Shown: piece by piece, positions 24,218 to 31,781 of the stretch
Numbering within the stretch: position 1 is the first letter of the stretch
How the letters are laid out: the number at the start of each line of letters is the position of its first letter
From: a virus
IMG/VR virus record: IMGVR_UViG_3300010375_000583
Span: 1-56,001 of that record
Length of the DNA stretch: 56,001 nucleotides
Reading direction: 5' to 3' (one strand)
The notes under the pieces: generated by a model
Database searches by the model: none
Seen by the model: only the letters and a program-made list of their open reading frames with translations
What the model was told of the DNA's origin: nothing
Made by a program: the position numbers and the translations under genes

Positions 24218-25585
24218 TTAGGCGTAGGCAGCGCCAGTGATCAACGACACCGCCGAGGCGCGGCGCTTCGCGAAGTTGATGCGCCGCACCACCTTGATCG
24301 CCGTCGATTCGCTCTGGAACATCGACGTGAATGCCTGCGATGCGGCGACCGGCGTATCGGTGGCGCCAGTCGGCACGGTGCTTTGCTCGATCATCGTTTC
24401 GCGCGACACCGACACTTCGACCCCGGTATCCCCGATGCGATAGATATCGCTGGGCTTCAGCAGGATCAGCTGGCCGGCCGTCACGTTCTCGCCGGTCACG
24501 GCCGGATCGCCGAACAAGTCGCCGCCGGTGGCCTTCAGGCCCGTGAACTCGGTTTGGCCGAGCGCATTGACCATCAGCGAGATCGACTTCGCCAACGATG
24601 GGTTCAGAACCAGCATCAGGTCGGTGGCGTTCTTGGCGGCGATGAAGGGCGCGTACAGCGCCTTGTTGTCGACGCGCATGGCATCGGAATCGGTACCGGA
24701 CGCCGTGACACCCGTGACGCCGTTCAGAATGCCGGCGGGTGCGACCCCGGCGACGGCCGCGGCTGCCGACAGGAAGGTGAGGTCGATACGCTGCGACGAC
24801 GCCTGCACCAGAGCATCGCGGACCATCATCTCGGCATCCGGCGACGAATCCTTGATCAGCTCGTTCGAGATCACGGCCAGCGCTGCAACCTTCAGCGGCA
24901 AGAGGTTGACGTCCATGAAGTCGGCGGTGGTCGCCGGGATCGCCTTCGACTCGCCGACCCAGTAGCCGGTTGCCGCGCCGTCCTGGCCTTTGATGGTGAT
25001 GTTCGCCGGCACTCGACGCAGCGGCAGCTGATCGTAGATCGTGCGCGAGTACAGGTACTCGATGAAGTCGGCGGTGTACAGCGCGTTGGTGGTGACCAGT
25101 TCGTGGCCCCACTCGGCGGCGCCGGTGCCGCCGCCGGCCACCTCGTTGGCCTTGATGATGCTGACGAGGGTCGGGTTTGACTTGCCCCAGCGCGCCACGG
25201 CGACGTTGATCGGGCTGGTGTCATCCAGGCGAGCCACAGCCTTCGCGATGATCTGGCGCACGAAGTTCTGGCCTTTGAACTTCTCGGCAGCGTCGCCGCT
25301 GCGCATGACGATCGTCGGGCCGCCACGCGAGGCGGCGCCGCGGTCGGCGTTCGTGCCGTCGACGCCTTTGGCGCGTTCGATGTTGCGGCGCTCCATATTC
25401 TTCAGGCGTACCAAGTCGGCATCAATTTGCTTCAGCTCGAGCTCGATCTCGTCGACCTCGTCGCCCTCTTCCGTGTTCGTTGAGCGACCTTCCTCGATGG
25501 ATTTGCTCATGATGGTGTCCTGGCGCGCCACCTTGGCGGCGCGAGTGTTTTCCAGGTCGGCGATCTGTTCGGTGATGGTCTTCAT
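24218..25585 (-). CDS. HK97-fold major capsid protein
   Basis: The protein has 455 aa. The first ~110 residues form a charged helical delta-like scaffolding domain (EEGDEVDEIELELKQIDADL), which the prohead protease would remove. The rest is the HK97 fold: TLVSIIKANEVAGGGTGAAE, NITIKGQDGAATGYWVGESK, AVISNELIKDSSPDAEMMVR, and an E-loop/P-domain region. The start overlaps the protease stop by four bases, so both are co-translated. Confidence 0.95.
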   Translation of the reverse strand: MKTITEQIADLENTRAAKVARQDTIMSKSIEEGRSTNTEEGDEVDEIELELKQIDADLVRLKNMERRNIERAKGVDGTNADRGAASRGGPTIVMRSGDAAEKFKGQNFVRQIIAKAVARLDDTSPINVAVARWGKSNPTLVSIIKANEVAGGGTGAAEWGHELVTTNALYTADFIEYLYSRTIYDQLPLRRVPANITIKGQDGAATGYWVGESKAIPATTADFMDVNLLPLKVAALAVISNELIKDSSPDAEMMVRDALVQASSQRIDLTFLSAAAAVAGVAPAGILNGVTGVTASGTDSDAMRVDNKALYAPFIAAKNATDLMLVLNPSLAKSISLMVNALGQTEFTGLKATGGDLFGDPAVTGENVTAGQLILLKPSDIYRIGDTGVEVSVSRETMIEQSTVPTGATDTPVAASQAFTSMFQSESTAIKVVRRINFAKRRASAVSLITGAAYA

Positions 25586-26184
25586 TGCTTGGCTTTCGGG
25601 ATGAGTTGAACGGCGCCGCGGCGGGCGCCATGGATTGCGTTTCCCGAAGCGCCGGGAGACTTCGAAATCAGCTGCACGCCCTTGCGATGCAGGCCAAGCG
25701 CGGCCCTTGCAGAGTCGTCAGCCGACTTGATTGCAGTGATGGAGGCATCGGAGTTCGCCGGAATCGTCACGGCCGACAACTCCAGCCATTCCCACTTCAC
25801 GAACCGCACGCCCCACGTGCCGTCGATCTGTGCGTGCTCGATGGCGTTGAAGCCGATCGACAGGCCGCGGACCAACTTGGACTTGATCGACTGCCAGGCC
25901 GTGGCCAGGCGCGTCTTGAGCTCGCCGTCTTCGGGCACATCGGCGACCTCGCCGCTGATCTCGATGCCCTTGCTGGTGACGGTGGCGGCCGTGACCCAGC
26001 CGATCGGCTGGCGGCTGTCGTGCTGCCAGAGCAACGGAATCGGCAGCTTGAACTGCGCCCCCTTCGGCTCGACGATGTCGCCCATGCGATCGGTGCTCGG
26101 CGTGGAAGCGATGCCCGAGAAGGTTCGCTTCTCGTCGCCGCCGTCGACGGCCTTGATCTCGAGAGTTGAATAGGCGCGCTGCAT
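25582..26184 (-). CDS. HK97-type prohead protease
   Basis: The protein has 200 aa. It shows the serine protease pattern of the HK97 prohead protease: GIASTPSTDRMGD, LWQHDSRQPIGW (candidate catalytic His), and RGLSIGFN (candidate Ser), then EWLELSAVTIPANSDA. It cleaves the capsid delta domain during maturation. The upstream gap to the large terminase holds a strong hairpin, so its level may be controlled separately. Confidence 0.94.
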   Translation of the reverse strand: MQRAYSTLEIKAVDGGDEKRTFSGIASTPSTDRMGDIVEPKGAQFKLPIPLLWQHDSRQPIGWVTAATVTSKGIEISGEVADVPEDGELKTRLATAWQSIKSKLVRGLSIGFNAIEHAQIDGTWGVRFVKWEWLELSAVTIPANSDASITAIKSADDSARAALGLHRKGVQLISKSPGASGNAIHGARRGAVQLIPKAKQ

Positions 26185-26200
26185 GGCGTCTCCAGAAACA

Positions 26201-26224
26201 GAAAAGCCCGCGTGCGGCGGGCTT
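26201..26224 (-). terminator. Intrinsic-terminator-like hairpin between terminase and protease
   Basis: On the minus strand AAGCCCGC (26224-26217) and its complement (26211-26204) make an 8-bp stem with a 5-nt loop, followed by TTTTCTGTTTCTGG. It lies in the 60-bp gap after the large terminase and before the protease gene, inside what is otherwise a continuous late operon. Readthrough would need antitermination by the Q-like protein. Confidence 0.7.
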
Positions 26225-26244
26225 CGGTATGGTGTTGCGGCTGG

Positions 26245-27939
26245 TCAGACGAAGAACATCTGGTACAGCTTGGGCTTGATGACGGGGTTGCGGGACATCA
26301 ACTCGACGGCATTGAAGAAGGACATCAGCGGGTCGATCTTTGCGGTGCCTGACGCCTGCTTCGTGATCAACACGGCATTGCCGCGCGGTTCGACCTTCGC
26401 GTTGCCAGCGCACCACGCCATCAACGGGCAGCCCGCGTGCACGATCTCTCCGGCGGCTAGCTTCCTCTCCGCCGTCTTGATCGCGCCGGCGAGGCGCCAT
26501 CCTTGGCTGATGGCGACAATTTGGTCCTCAGCGATGCCGCGACTGACGAGCTCATCGACGATGGCCCCGATGCCGACAGCGTCCACACCGATCGCGCCGC
26601 GCTGCGACTCCTCGCGCTCGAGCAACCCGGCCGCCGCGACACGGGCCACGATGTCGCCTACTTCCTTGACGTCTGCGCCGATGCGGTCGACCAGGACGAG
26701 GTCGCCGTCATCGGCGAAGTCGTGAAAGCGCGAGGCCTCGGACTTGCGCCTGGTCAGCACCGATGGGTGGGCCCAGGCTTTCGACCAAGTCAACCACTTT
26801 CCGATGCCGCGCTCGCGGCCAACGACCGTCAGGCCCAGCAAGTCGTCGAGGCCGCCGCCGTCGATGCCGATCGTCGCGACCTCGCAACGTCGGATGAGCT
26901 CTTCGAGTGTCACCCACTCTGCGCCCTGTGCTTCCCAGAATTCGGCGCCAGCCCAGCCATTCGACATCAGCGCCAGGCCGATCTCGACGTTCAGGTGCTG
27001 CGAAGCCCAGGCGCGGAACTCCGCCTCGCTTGTCTCCTCGGCGACCTTCGCCTCCTCGACCAGCCGCTCGACGGTGATGGACTTGCCGGCATTCGGCGTG
27101 ACCATGTGCCAGATCGCCGCGTCGCGCCAGGCCTTGTCGGTCGAGCGCTGCACGTCGGCCGGGAATTCGTAGAGCACCGGCAGCATGGCGCCCTGGCGTT
27201 TGCCGTCGCGGATGTCGCGCGCCTTCTGCAGTTCGTCGCGGAAGATGCCCACCGGCGCGTCGTCGCTCTGTGTCGTGATGAACGCCAGGAACGCCTCGGG
27301 GTACGGCAGCATGCCGCCGCGCAGCTGGCGCAGCGCCTTGTCGGCCTTGGCCATCTTCGCGGCGACGTGGAGCTCATCGATGAGGGCGCCTACCACCTTG
27401 CGGCCGGTTACCACGGCGGGATCGAACGTCATGATTTCCAGCGTCGCTTTCGTCTCGCGATGCACGATCGTCTTGAGGTGCTCGCGCACGTGGAATTTCG
27501 CGTCGAGCACCGGGTCGAGGCCGATCGCGCCGGCCACCGCCGAGAATGCCAGGTCGGCCACGTCCTGCACCGGCGCCGTCATCAGGAACGGCGCGCGCGG
27601 CCGCTGGTTGAGCAGCAGCGCCGTCAGCATGAGCAGCGCCCCGTTCGTCGTCTTGGAGTTCTTCTTCGGCACCAGCAGCAGCAGCTCGCGGATCATGCGA
27701 GCCTTCGTCCACGGGTCGAGCGAGCCGAACAATGCCCGCACGATCTCGCGGAACCACTGGCCGCCCGCCTCTTCAAGTGTGGGCGTGCCCGGCACGTCCG
27801 CCAGCCTGAGGCGGTTGTAAACCGCGACGGCACGATCGCCGGCGGCCACGTCCAGGTGCGGAAGGTCAGGCACCAGCGAGCGACCCGAGCGCAACCGGTC
27901 TGCCCAGTCTGGGCAACTTAGGTCCCATGCCGCGCTCAT
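26245..27939 (-). CDS. Terminase large subunit
   Basis: ATG 27939 overlaps the small terminase stop (ATGA) and gives 564 aa. The ATPase region has the terminase-type P-loop LLLVPKKNSKTTNG and Walker B GALIDELHVAAK. The C-terminal nuclease region has GIDGGGLDDLLGL, DLVLVDRIGADVKE and GVDAVGIGAIVDE, with acidic residues expected to bind two metals. The enzyme packages DNA through the portal. The HNH neighbour suggests a cos-type packaging strategy. Confidence 0.95.
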   Translation of the reverse strand: MSAAWDLSCPDWADRLRSGRSLVPDLPHLDVAAGDRAVAVYNRLRLADVPGTPTLEEAGGQWFREIVRALFGSLDPWTKARMIRELLLLVPKKNSKTTNGALLMLTALLLNQRPRAPFLMTAPVQDVADLAFSAVAGAIGLDPVLDAKFHVREHLKTIVHRETKATLEIMTFDPAVVTGRKVVGALIDELHVAAKMAKADKALRQLRGGMLPYPEAFLAFITTQSDDAPVGIFRDELQKARDIRDGKRQGAMLPVLYEFPADVQRSTDKAWRDAAIWHMVTPNAGKSITVERLVEEAKVAEETSEAEFRAWASQHLNVEIGLALMSNGWAGAEFWEAQGAEWVTLEELIRRCEVATIGIDGGGLDDLLGLTVVGRERGIGKWLTWSKAWAHPSVLTRRKSEASRFHDFADDGDLVLVDRIGADVKEVGDIVARVAAAGLLEREESQRGAIGVDAVGIGAIVDELVSRGIAEDQIVAISQGWRLAGAIKTAERKLAAGEIVHAGCPLMAWCAGNAKVEPRGNAVLITKQASGTAKIDPLMSFFNAVELMSRNPVIKPKLYQMFFV

Positions 27940-28394
27940 TGCAACGGCACTCCGGGCAGAAGCCCTTCCCACCCGGTGCCGACCTGAGCCGTCGTCGCGT
28001 CGATCGCCGCCTGCTCTTTCTTGCCCACGGCGGCCAACGGTTGCGGCGCTGGCGCGACTTTCGGCTGTGGTGCAGGCGTCGACACCGGCGCGCCGCTCGC
28101 GGCCCCCAGCGGCTCGAATTCCGGCGGCGTCGCCGTGTAGGCCTTCGCCGCGCTCACGTTGCCGCGCTTGGCCGCAGCGTGCAGGCCCTGCAGCGCCTCC
28201 ATGCGCCGCTGGTAGGCCACCACCGACAGCTCTCGCTCGAAGTGCTTGCGTAGCGTTGGCGTCGTGATGCCCAGCGCCAGCGCGATGTGCTCATGCGGCA
28301 TGCCGGCGCCGGCGGCGATCGATACCTGGCGACGCACCGCGGCCGTGGGCTTGTATGCGGGTCGGCCGGGCGGGTTCCCAGTTCTTTTCGACAT
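27936..28394 (-). CDS. Terminase small subunit
   Basis: ATG 28394 gives 152 aa (the codon before it is TTG). The N-terminal half has a helix-turn-helix (EHIALALGITTPTLRKHFER) preceded by a basic GRPAYKP segment. The C-terminal half is Ala/Pro-rich (APVSTPAPQPKVAPAPQP), typical of the oligomerisation/large-subunit contact region. It recognises the packaging start on DNA. Its stop overlaps the large terminase start. Confidence 0.87.
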   Translation of the reverse strand: MSKRTGNPPGRPAYKPTAAVRRQVSIAAGAGMPHEHIALALGITTPTLRKHFERELSVVAYQRRMEALQGLHAAAKRGNVSAAKAYTATPPEFEPLGAASGAPVSTPAPQPKVAPAPQPLAAVGKKEQAAIDATTAQVGTGWEGLLPGVPLQ

Positions 28395-28816
28395 CAACGG
28401 TCAGCCGTGTTTCGCATGGCGGAAAAAAACCCGCGAATGGGGTCCAGTGCGGTTTCCGGTCCCCCAGCCCCTGGAGATTCGACCCACCCCCCCACCTTCG
28501 CGGATCGGCCGCCACCCTGCCGCGCCCGCTGCTCGTCGGCCGTCTTCGCCGCGTGGCAGTCGTGACACAGGCCCTGCAGATTGCTGTCGTCGTCGCTGCC
28601 ACCCTGCTCGACGGGCACGATGTGGTCCACCTCGACGGCAGCGATGGTGACGCCCTTGCGCAGGCAGTGCTTGCACAGCGGGTCACGCAGCAGGATGCCC
28701 TCGCGCTTCCGTGCCCATGGCCTGCCACGCAGGCGCTCGCGCACCTGCACGGGTGCGTCGCTCAGTCGCTTGCCGAGTGCCGCGGTGCGCGGCTTCAGAG
28801 CGGTGAGGCGTCCCAT
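28394..28816 (-). CDS. HNH endonuclease next to the terminase
   Basis: The protein has 140 aa with the HNH motif in order: CKHC zinc knuckle, EVDHIVPVEQGGSDDDSNLQ (DH pair), and CHDCHAAKT as the second zinc pair. HNH proteins beside the terminase (as in HK97 gp74) stimulate cos cleavage by the large subunit. Its stop overlaps the small terminase start by one base. Confidence 0.93.
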   Translation of the reverse strand: MGRLTALKPRTAALGKRLSDAPVQVRERLRGRPWARKREGILLRDPLCKHCLRKGVTIAAVEVDHIVPVEQGGSDDDSNLQGLCHDCHAAKTADEQRARQGGGRSAKVGGWVESPGAGGPETALDPIRGFFSAMRNTADR

Positions 28817-28840
28817 GGGTGCAGGTGCAGGAGCAGTTGC

Positions 28841-29278
28841 TCAGACCGCCGTCGGCTCGGCCGGCGGCTCGGCAGGGGCCGGCGCCGGTTCGGGCGCGGG
28901 AGCCGGCGCCGGGCTCAGGGCCGCATCGTCTTGTGCACTCTGCTCGGTGAGGCCAGCGGTGACGGCGTCGATGCCCGACTTGATCGCCGCCAGGTCAGCC
29001 TCGCTGACGCCGTTGCCGTTGGCGATCTGCGCTTGCAGGGCAGCGACCTGCGCGCTGAGGTCGGCACTCTGCGTGGCCAGCGCCGCATTGCCAGCGATGA
29101 GGGCATCGGCCTTCGCGTTGGCGGCGTCGGCGGCCGCGGTCAGGTTGGCGACGGACGCCTGAAGATCTTCGAGTGCGTTCATGATGCGTTCCAGTTGGTG
29201 GTTGAGGTGGCTCTGGTGACCCTCGGCGAGTCGCTCGGCGAAGGCGATGAGGTCACTCACGTTGCCGATGAACATCAC
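28841..29278 (-). CDS. Coiled-coil protein at the start of the late operon
   Basis: The protein has 145 aa. GTG 29278 (GGAG about 10 nt upstream) or ATG 29275 may be the start. After MFIGNVSDLIAFAERL comes an uninterrupted Ala/Gln/Glu heptad region (LEDLQASVANLTAAADAANA) and a C-terminal tail of Ala-Pro repeats. It is the first gene after the Q-like region. No family was recognised; similar genes open late operons in other Burkholderiales prophages. Confidence 0.6.
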   Translation of the reverse strand: MMFIGNVSDLIAFAERLAEGHQSHLNHQLERIMNALEDLQASVANLTAAADAANAKADALIAGNAALATQSADLSAQVAALQAQIANGNGVSEADLAAIKSGIDAVTAGLTEQSAQDDAALSPAPAPAPEPAPAPAEPPAEPTAV

Positions 29279-29307
29279 GATGGGGAATCTCCTGCTGCAG
29301 AAGCGCC

Positions 29308-29341
29308 GAAGCCCGCCGCGGCATTGACCTCGGCGGGCTTC
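29308..29341. repeat. Perfect 11-bp inverted repeat upstream of the late operon
   Basis: GAAGCCCGCCG (29308-29318) and CGGCGGGCTTC (29331-29341) are perfect complements separated by 12 bases. No T run follows on either strand, so it is not a typical intrinsic terminator. It sits between the Q-like gene and the first late gene, where a late promoter and its early pause or terminator (pR'/tR'-like) would be expected. Confidence 0.6.
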
Positions 29342-29411
29342 CTGTGGACGGGACGAATACCAGAGTGCCTGAACTGTGCATTGAATCTATAACGCGTGAA
29401 ACCGGGCCAGA

Positions 29412-29645
29412 ATGGCGTCCATGACGATCACCATCATGAAGGCCGCAGATGGGACGACGACCATTGGCGGCGTAAAGGTCATTTATGCGCGGCCGCAGTC
29501 CGTGATGAACAGCGGGGTGCTGATCGTGCGTTCGGCTGCAGAGCTGCCAGGCTTGTTCGTGGGCTACGTGTCACGGGCAGTTGGCAGCGCTCCCGACGAG
29601 TACGTCTACTATCTTGATGATTGGGAAGAAGTACTAGTTTCCTAG
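29412..29645 (+). CDS. Small antisense accessory gene (77 aa)
   Basis: This plus-strand gene lies against the leftward operon and overlaps the 3' end of the Q-like gene by 12 bases. The 77-aa protein (ATG 29412, or ATG 29421) is mixed alpha/beta with an acidic C-terminus (EYVYYLDDWEEVLVS). A TATAAC box (29388-29393) is a possible -10 for its own promoter. No family was recognised. A moron is the likeliest explanation. Confidence 0.55.
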   Translation: MASMTITIMKAADGTTTIGGVKVIYARPQSVMNSGVLIVRSAAELPGLFVGYVSRAVGSAPDEYVYYLDDWEEVLVS

Positions 29646-30020
29646 GCCGAGACTCGCGACGCCGCCTCTGCGCGCATTCAACGCCTCGGCCAGTAGTCGA
29701 TGGGCATCCTCGATGCGCGCATGCACCGTCGAGACGCCGCATCTCAAGGCCTTCGCGTCGTCGGTGACGGTGCCCGTCGTCAAGTAGCGCTGCTCGACGG
29801 TGTCCTTCAGGATCGCCGGCAACCCGCCGATGCATTGCTCCATCGTCCAGGCCTCGGCCTCATCGACGGGCAAGATCGCCACGGCCTCGCGGTAGCGCGG
29901 CGGCTGCCAGAACCTGGCGAGCACGTTCTGCTTGGGAAAGCCGAGCGCATGCCCTGAACGCTTCAGCCGCCAGCGTGCCCAGTTCTCCAAACGCCTTTCG
30001 ATCCATTCGATCTTCGCCAT
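29634..30020 (-). CDS. Q-like late antiterminator (DUF1133-type)
   Basis: ATG 30020 overlaps the preceding stop and gives 128 aa. The N-terminus KIEWIERRLENWARWRLKRS is characteristic of Q-like/antitermination proteins. The C-terminal part (DDAKALRCGVSTVHARIEDA) looks like a sigma4/HTH domain. It is placed last in the early operon and just before the late genes, as Q is in lambda. It should let RNA polymerase read through terminators in the late operon. Confidence 0.8.
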   Translation of the reverse strand: MAKIEWIERRLENWARWRLKRSGHALGFPKQNVLARFWQPPRYREAVAILPVDEAEAWTMEQCIGGLPAILKDTVEQRYLTTGTVTDDAKALRCGVSTVHARIEDAHRLLAEALNARRGGVASLGLGN

Positions 30021-30310
30021 CAAGTCTGCGCGCCGGTGCGCGACGGAAAGAAGTACAGATGCAGCTGGGCGCCTGGGGCTTCCGGCTGCTGTTCAAGGTT
30101 TTGGGTGATCGCGTAGACCGGCACGGGACGCTTGACGCCGGCGACGCGCTTGCGCTCGACGACCGTGATCTGGCCGCTGCGCCGCATGTTGTCGAGAGTG
30201 CGCCGCGTGTGCTCGACGGCGAGCTGCGCGCGCTGCGCGAGGTCACGCGTCATGCCGGGTTCGTCGAGCACGACACCGATGGCTTGCCGGACTGGTCCGC
30301 GCGGTCTCAT
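30020..30310 (-). CDS. Small winged-helix-like DNA-binding protein
   Basis: The protein has 96 aa with a helix-turn-helix/wing pattern (MTRDLAQRAQLAVEHTRRTL, MRRSGQITVVERKRV, VPVYAIT). It overlaps the Q-like start by one base and the DUF4406 stop by four. It may regulate early-to-late switching, but the target is unknown. Confidence 0.65.
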   Translation of the reverse strand: MRPRGPVRQAIGVVLDEPGMTRDLAQRAQLAVEHTRRTLDNMRRSGQITVVERKRVAGVKRPVPVYAITQNLEQQPEAPGAQLHLYFFPSRTGAQT

Positions 30311-30612
30311 GCTGTTTCGAGGATCTCGGCCGCCATCTGCACGCGCATGCCGAGCGCCTTCGCAATGTGGTGCTCCAGCGCAGCGCCGCGCGACCGCTCC
30401 CAGTTCGGCAGCAGGGCGATGCCGTCACACGTCACGAGCTCGACGATGTCGGCGCGCATGCAATCCTCCCATCGAGCGCTCGGATTGGCATTGATCTCGG
30501 CGGGATTCACGACTTCGTGACCGAGGCCACGCAGGCGCCTGGCCTCGCGGTGAAAGGCCGGAAAGTTCAAGCCTGGATACCCGGTCATGGGCCCGGCGAT
30601 GTACCAGCGCAT
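30307..30612 (-). CDS. DUF4406 family, nucleoside 2-deoxyribosyltransferase-like
   Basis: The protein has 101 aa from ATG 30612; a TTG at 30621 that overlaps the upstream stop and has GGAGG seven bases before it is an alternative. It begins WYIAGPMTGYPGLNFPAFHR and continues with EVVNPAEIN and RADIVELVTCDGIALLPNWE, the DUF4406 signature with a Rossmann-like fold. Related proteins act on nucleosides. The role in the phage is inferred as nucleotide metabolism. Confidence 0.85.
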   Translation of the reverse strand: MRWYIAGPMTGYPGLNFPAFHREARRLRGLGHEVVNPAEINANPSARWEDCMRADIVELVTCDGIALLPNWERSRGAALEHHIAKALGMRVQMAAEILETA

Positions 30613-30617
30613 CGGCT

Positions 30618-31157
30618 TCAAAACGCTGCCTCCTCTTCCTCTTCTTCGGCAGTCGCGAATACGGGCTGCTCGTCGTCCTCGAACATCGAGGCCTGCTGCA
30701 TCTCCAGCGGCCAGGCCTCGAGCTCGACGCGCGGGTTCACCTTGTCGATGTGGTGCGTCGTGTGCCGGTCGCGGACCTGGCGGTCGTTCAGGTAGACGCC
30801 GCGCTGCACGAGGTCGCGGATTCGCACGCCCTTGGCATCCAGCACCGGCCTGCCATCGGCGAGCCGCCGCGTCTTGAATCGTGTCTGCAGGATGTCCAGC
30901 ACCAGGCTCTCGTCCATGTCCGGGAGCTGCGTGGCGTAGTACATGCGGATGCGCATGCCAACGGGACCCCTGAGCTCGACGCGGCAGCGCGGCGGGATCT
31001 GCTGCAGCGCGCTGGCCTCGTAGGCGAGCGCCTCCTTGGACTTGATGACGGCGCGCCGCGTGACGCCGCGCTGGCCGCGCACCGGCAGATCGACGATCTT
31101 GCGGCTGTTGGCCTTGCTGAAGGCCTGGCCGAGGATGGTGAAGGCGATGACGGTCAT
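30618..31157 (-). CDS. RusA-like Holliday junction resolvase
   Basis: ATG 31157 overlaps the upstream stop (ATGA) and gives 179 aa. RusA features are visible: a beta start (TVIAFTILGQAFSKANSRK), a DMDESLVLDILQ acidic block and DLVQRGVYLNDRQVRD with acidic/basic residues near 130. The C-terminus is unusually acidic (EDDEQPVF, EEEEEEAAF). It cleaves four-way junctions made during replication or recombination. Confidence 0.82.
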   Translation of the reverse strand: MTVIAFTILGQAFSKANSRKIVDLPVRGQRGVTRRAVIKSKEALAYEASALQQIPPRCRVELRGPVGMRIRMYYATQLPDMDESLVLDILQTRFKTRRLADGRPVLDAKGVRIRDLVQRGVYLNDRQVRDRHTTHHIDKVNPRVELEAWPLEMQQASMFEDDEQPVFATAEEEEEEAAF

Positions 31158-31345
31158 CGACGTCCCCAGGCGAGCACCACCAGCGCGGCCAGCAGCGGGG
31201 CGACGACGACAATCAGCCGAGGTCGGCGGCGCACGTAGCCGGCGGCACGCGCGATGGACTCGATGTCGAGGAAGATGTGACCGCCGCCGTCGGCGCGCTC
31301 GATGGCGACGTGATCGCCTGCCCTGAAGTCTGGTCGGCTCACCAT
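31154..31345 (-). CDS. Small membrane protein (63 aa)
   Basis: ATG 31345 gives 63 aa: a polar N-terminal half (FRAGDHVAIERADGGGHIF) and one C-terminal membrane span (RLIVVVAPLLAALVVLAW). Both ends overlap neighbours. It belongs to a run of tiny one-span proteins in the early operon. Function is unknown. Confidence 0.6.
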   Translation of the reverse strand: MVSRPDFRAGDHVAIERADGGGHIFLDIESIARAAGYVRRRPRLIVVVAPLLAALVVLAWGRR

Positions 31346-31554
31346 GTCTTGGCTCCGTATCGGACCACCGCGACGAAGGCGATGACGGCAAGCGGCGCGA
31401 GGGCAAGCACCAGCATCCACCACGCCGACGCCGCGCTTACCGGCCGCTCGCGGCGCGGGCAGAGCCGGCCCTGGTTGCACTGCTGATCGCAACAGTCGTC
31501 CAGCATGTCGACCTGGCTGTCGACGGCCTCGTAGCCCCGGGTTTCGATGCTCAT
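31339..31554 (-). CDS. Small membrane protein with cysteine cluster (71 aa)
   Basis: ATG 31554 gives 71 aa. The N-terminal half holds CCDQQC and a further Cys, followed by one membrane span (AWWMLVLALAPLAVIAFVAVV). Its end overlaps the next membrane-protein gene by seven bases. Function is unknown. Confidence 0.6.
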   Translation of the reverse strand: MSIETRGYEAVDSQVDMLDDCCDQQCNQGRLCPRRERPVSAASAWWMLVLALAPLAVIAFVAVVRYGAKTW

Positions 31555-31781
31555 CGCGTCGCCCTTTCGAACATTGCGCACCGCATGCGCGTCTTCGCGA
31601 TCGACGCGCCGACCGGCACGCGCCTGGCGATCGACGCGTCGAGCAGCACCGTGTAGGGCCGCTCTTCGGCGTCGTCGGGATGGTGGGGCTGGTATCGCGC
31701 GCAGCTGGAGCATTCGGCAGCCTTGCGGCTCGGCGAGCAAGGGTCCACGCCGGCGCGCGGCGGGCAGGAATGGGTGCTCAC
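31551..31781 (-). CDS. Small cysteine-containing protein (76 aa)
   Basis: GTG 31781 overlaps the upstream stop (GTGA) and gives 76 aa with four cysteines in the first 27 residues (SCPP, DPCSP, ECSSC). The cysteines could form a zinc site. The rest (LLDASIARRVPVGASIAKTR) shows no clear fold. It lies between the lambda P-like gene and the membrane proteins. Confidence 0.55.
   Translation of the reverse strand: MSTHSCPPRAGVDPCSPSRKAAECSSCARYQPHHPDDAEERPYTVLLDASIARRVPVGASIAKTRMRCAMFERATR

Noticed and set aside
21940-24240. Long plus-strand open frame opposite the portal and collagen genes
   Set aside because: It is a shadow of the portal and of the repetitive Gly-X-Y coding region. Its product is low-complexity and arginine/leucine-rich.
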